DNA of 9,152 nt from CAZGXM01 sp964529795 (lineage in GTDB: Bacteria; Bacillota; JADQBR01). Position 1 is the stretch's first letter, and the number at the start of each line of letters is the position of its first letter. The notes beneath the pieces were generated by a model. The model was not told the DNA's origin, did no database searches, and saw nothing but the letters and a program-made list of their open reading frames with translations. The stretch covers positions 1 to 9,152 of the forward strand of contig CAZGXM010000083.1 in assembly GCA_964529795.1 (NCBI GenBank), given 5' to 3'. The translations under genes and the position numbers were made by a program. This document shows positions 6,964 through 9,152 of this stretch, in pieces.

Positions 6964-7721
6964 GCTACACCCCCCAAATAAACCTCTCTGACCTTTTGAT
7001 GGTGAATGACCGTATCGGGGTCACCGTCTGTCAAATTCTGCCCCTGATGCATAACATAGATATGGTCACTCAATGAAGTGATAAATCCAAGGTTATGGTC
7101 AATGATAAACAGTGTCAAGCCTTGGTCCTTTAATTTTAAAATTTGCTCTATCAGCTGGTCCTGTAATGCAGGGTTTATACCGGCAGCAGGTTCATCCAGA
7201 AGCAGCAGTTCGGGTTCCATCATCAACTGCCGGGCAAATTCAAGCATACGGGCCTCCCCGGCGCTTAAATTCCCCACTAACTCATTCCTCCGGTCAACCA
7301 TGTTAATGGTTTCTAACAGATAAAGCGCTTTTCCCTTATAGGTTTTCTCCTGCTCGCGGACAGAAGGCGGCATTAACAGAGCTTTCCAAATGCTTTCTCC
7401 ATCTTGTCTTAAAGGAGCGGTCATCAGATTTTCCATTACGGTCATTTCCTTAAAACCATGAGGTAATTGAAAGGTCCTTACCAGTCCCTTGCGGGCAATT
7501 TCGTATGCCGGCAGCCCGCTGATAACTTCTCCACAAAAACGAACTTCCCCAGCTGTCTGCGGCAAAAAACCAGCAATAACGTTAAATAATGTTGTCTTGC
7601 CTGCACCGTTGGGACCAATCAGCCCGATAATACGGCCTTTGGGAACATCCAAACTACAATTCGATACAGCCTTTAAACCGCCAAAATGCTTACTGACATT
7701 TCTTACTTCTAATAGTGCCAA
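6960..7721 (-). CDS. livG: ABC importer ATP-binding protein LivG
   Basis: Second ATPase of the importer (253 residues). Walker A GPNGAGKT is at 36-43, Q-loop Gln85, signature LSAGE at 152-156, Walker B LLLLDEP at 172-178 and H-loop His209. The C-terminal part has the extended LivG tail ending REVYLGG. The frame is open upstream into livM, with an ATG at 7727 and a further start at 7790. I chose the TTG at 7721 because AGGGGG lies 8 bases before it (only 2 bases before the ATG) and because it gives MALLEV, the usual LivG N-terminus. LivG signatures more often read LSYGQ, so LSAGE is a mild divergence. The gene begins 13 bases after the livM stop and overlaps livF by 4 bases. Confidence 0.93.
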   Translation of the reverse strand: MALLEVRNVSKHFGGLKAVSNCSLDVPKGRIIGLIGPNGAGKTTLFNVIAGFLPQTAGEVRFCGEVISGLPAYEIARKGLVRTFQLPHGFKEMTVMENLMTAPLRQDGESIWKALLMPPSVREQEKTYKGKALYLLETINMVDRRNELVGNLSAGEARMLEFARQLMMEPELLLLDEPAAGINPALQDQLIEQILKLKDQGLTLFIIDHNLGFITSLSDHIYVMHQGQNLTDGDPDTVIHHQKVREVYLGGVA

Positions 7722-7729
7722 TAACATCA

Positions 7730-7735
7730 CCCCCT
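7730..7735 (-). promoter_or_regulatory. Shine-Dalgarno deciding the livG start
   Basis: AGGGGG, whose first base is also the last base of the livM TGA. It stands 8 bases before TTG 7721 but only 2 bases before ATG 7727, so the TTG is preferred. Confidence 0.55.
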
Positions 7736-8661
7736 CACATCTGCACCTTTTGTTCTGGCAACATCCCGCGCCTCTTAAATCTGATAACAAGCACCATCAG
7801 CAAACCCATAGCAATAAAACGGATGGCCGCAAGCACTGTAGCTAAATCAGCAGAAGCCTGGAAAAACCGGGTAATTTCCTGAGCACCCAACAAAACCGCG
7901 GTCCCCAGTAAAACCCCACGAAAGTTACCCTTTCCTCCAATTACCAGGGCGATGAATACCGTAAAAGTCATGGTCTCGGTAAACATTTCCGGAACCAATA
8001 CTGTAGAATACCATACGTACAATGCACCAGCTAGGCCAAAAATCCCTGCCGAAAAAACATAAGCATACATCTTATACTTAAATAGGTTTTTACCAATCGA
8101 TAATGCCACTTCCTCACTTTCCCTGATAGCTTTTAAAGTTCTACCAAACGGGGCTAAAGAGACACGACGTAAGATTATAAAAACAACAGCAGCTATAGCC
8201 AAAACCAATACCATCAGTACATATTGATAAGCGCTGCCGCTTACCATACCTCTAAAAGGTTGTTCAAGCCCGTAAAAACCTCTTACCCCATTGCTCAACC
8301 AGCCTTCGTTGGTAAGAATACTGGCGACTACCATGGAAAACGCGTAGGCTGCAATACATAAGTACTCACCGCCCAATCTCAAGGTAGGAAATCCAACGAA
8401 AAATGCCAAAACAGCCGGTACCAGAAATGCACCAATTACACCTACCCATATTGGCAAATTTAGACTTATCACATACCAATCTAAATCACTGGGCGGCTTT
8501 ACTGTAATCAGTACATAGCTATAGGCACCTACGGCAACCCATGCCATCAGCCCCAAGTCAATAATACCTGTTTGCCCAAAAGAAAGATTCAAAGCCATGG
8601 CCATTATGCCATAGATGGTAATTACCGTAATGATTCCCGCGAGAAAAATACCTATGTCCAT
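7735..8661 (-). CDS. livM: ABC importer permease LivM
   Basis: Integral membrane permease (308 residues) forming half of the translocation path with LivH. Hydrophobic segments lie at about 5-27, 30-54, 70-92, 98-116, 144-165, 197-219, 230-262 and 274-293. Family features are ALNLSFGQTGIIDLG (23-37), the cytoplasmic EAA-type loop around 183-213 (EEVALSIG then FGLAGALY), which contacts the ATPases, and VIGGKGNFRGVLLG (240-253). The ATG follows GAGGGGGG by 8 bases and overlaps the livH stop as TAATG, so translation is coupled. The C-terminus is short and basic (RFKRRG), cytoplasmic by the positive-inside rule. The family is clear; the ligand cannot be deduced from the permease. Confidence 0.93.
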   Translation of the reverse strand: MDIGIFLAGIITVITIYGIMAMALNLSFGQTGIIDLGLMAWVAVGAYSYVLITVKPPSDLDWYVISLNLPIWVGVIGAFLVPAVLAFFVGFPTLRLGGEYLCIAAYAFSMVVASILTNEGWLSNGVRGFYGLEQPFRGMVSGSAYQYVLMVLVLAIAAVVFIILRRVSLAPFGRTLKAIRESEEVALSIGKNLFKYKMYAYVFSAGIFGLAGALYVWYSTVLVPEMFTETMTFTVFIALVIGGKGNFRGVLLGTAVLLGAQEITRFFQASADLATVLAAIRFIAMGLLMVLVIRFKRRGMLPEQKVQM

Positions 8662-9152
8662 TAAGATGTCCCCCCTCTTCCAAATAAGCCTTCAGGTTTA
8701 ACAAAAAGGAAGATAATGATCAACAAAAACGCTATAGTAGGACGATAGGATGTGGGTAGCCAAATCACACTGATATCCATTCCCAGCCCTACTATAATGG
8801 CGCCCAACATTACACCGTAAATACTGCCACTCAAACCGCCCAGGATAACCGCTGCCATGATTAGCATGATTTGTGCCCATCCCATATCTGTGTAAATAGT
8901 GCCAACAACAGCTGTTAATACCCCGGCTAAACCACCAAGCGCAGCAGCAATCAAATGAACATAGGTAGACATCAAATTGGTATTAATTCCCCTGACCCGC
9001 GCCAGGTCAAAGTTGCTTGCCATAGCCCTAATGGCCTTGCCAACCTTTGTCCTTGTCAAAACCACATGCAGGGCCATGGCACTTAACAAAGCCACTAGAA
9101 TAATTACTAATTCCGTACTTGTAATTACAGGTTTGCCTGCTAACCAAAAAAC
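8661..9152 (-). CDS. livH: ABC importer permease LivH (5' part outside window)
   Basis: C-terminal 163 residues of the partner permease; the frame is open to the window edge without a start that should be believed, and LivH proteins are about 290-300 residues, so a little under half is missing. Visible features are the LTRTKVGKAIRAMASN stretch, the EAA-type loop RGINTNLMSTYVHLIAAALGGLAG, the AVILGGLSGSIYGVMLGA segment that matches the permease family, and a C-terminal FVKPEGLFG typical of LivH. Internal GTG and ATG codons at 9095 and 9077 lie inside a membrane segment and are not starts. It ends in TAA overlapping the livM ATG by one base. Confidence 0.92.
   Translation of the reverse strand, partial: VFWLAGKPVITSTELVIILVALLSAMALHVVLTRTKVGKAIRAMASNFDLARVRGINTNLMSTYVHLIAAALGGLAGVLTAVVGTIYTDMGWAQIMLIMAAVILGGLSGSIYGVMLGAIIVGLGMDISVIWLPTSYRPTIAFLLIIIFLFVKPEGLFGRGGTS

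Noticed and set aside
9095..9095. Start of a short permease at 9095
   Set aside because: The frame continues upstream to the window edge with membrane-like residues, so this GTG is internal to livH.

Overview
The window is one side of a catabolic gene cluster in which all nine recognisable genes lie on the minus strand, so transcription runs from position 9152 towards position 1. The strong purine-rich ribosome binding sites (GGAGG/GGGGG types), the frequent TTG and GTG starts, a lipoprotein-type solute-binding protein and AT-rich spacers suggest a Gram-positive anaerobe of the Firmicutes, perhaps a Desulfotomaculum/Pelotomaculum-like clostridium. This is inferred from style and gene content. 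No taxonomic marker gene is present.

Region 1 (9152 to 4792) encodes a complete, or nearly complete, branched-chain amino acid (LivHMGFK/HAAT) type ABC importer. In order of transcription it has permease LivH (N-terminal part outside the window), permease LivM, ATPases LivG and LivF, then, after a 141-base AT-rich spacer, a lipid-anchored solute-binding protein. LivH/LivM and LivG/LivF overlap by a few bases and LivM/LivG are 13 bases apart. The spacer before the binding protein holds a tandem 11-bp repeat and an orphan Shine-Dalgarno sequence. A perfect 9-bp hairpin just after the binding-protein gene separates the importer from what follows.

Region 2 (4602 to 3763) encodes a nitrilase-superfamily carbon-nitrogen hydrolase with an intact Glu-Lys-Cys triad.

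Region 3 (3716 to 1) encodes a three-subunit molybdenum hydroxylase of the xanthine dehydrogenase family in the order FAD subunit, Mo subunit, [2Fe-2S] subunit. The last gene runs off the left edge of the window. The FAD subunit carries an inserted loop with four cysteines spaced 16, 8 and 9. This matches the extra [4Fe-4S] cluster of 4-hydroxybenzoyl-CoA reductase (HcrB), so the enzyme is better read as an Hcr-type, low-potential, reductive enzyme than as an ordinary xanthine or CO dehydrogenase.

Taken together, the cluster looks like an uptake-and-processing module. The importer would bring in an aromatic or N-heterocyclic acid, amide or amino-acid-like compound, the hydrolase would cleave a C-N bond, and the Mo enzyme would hydroxylate the product or, as its CoA thioester, reductively dehydroxylate it. 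The substrate cannot be read from the sequence, and no CoA ligase or regulator is present in the window. I saw no RNA genes, mobile elements, CRISPR arrays or stretches over 300 bases without a gene.
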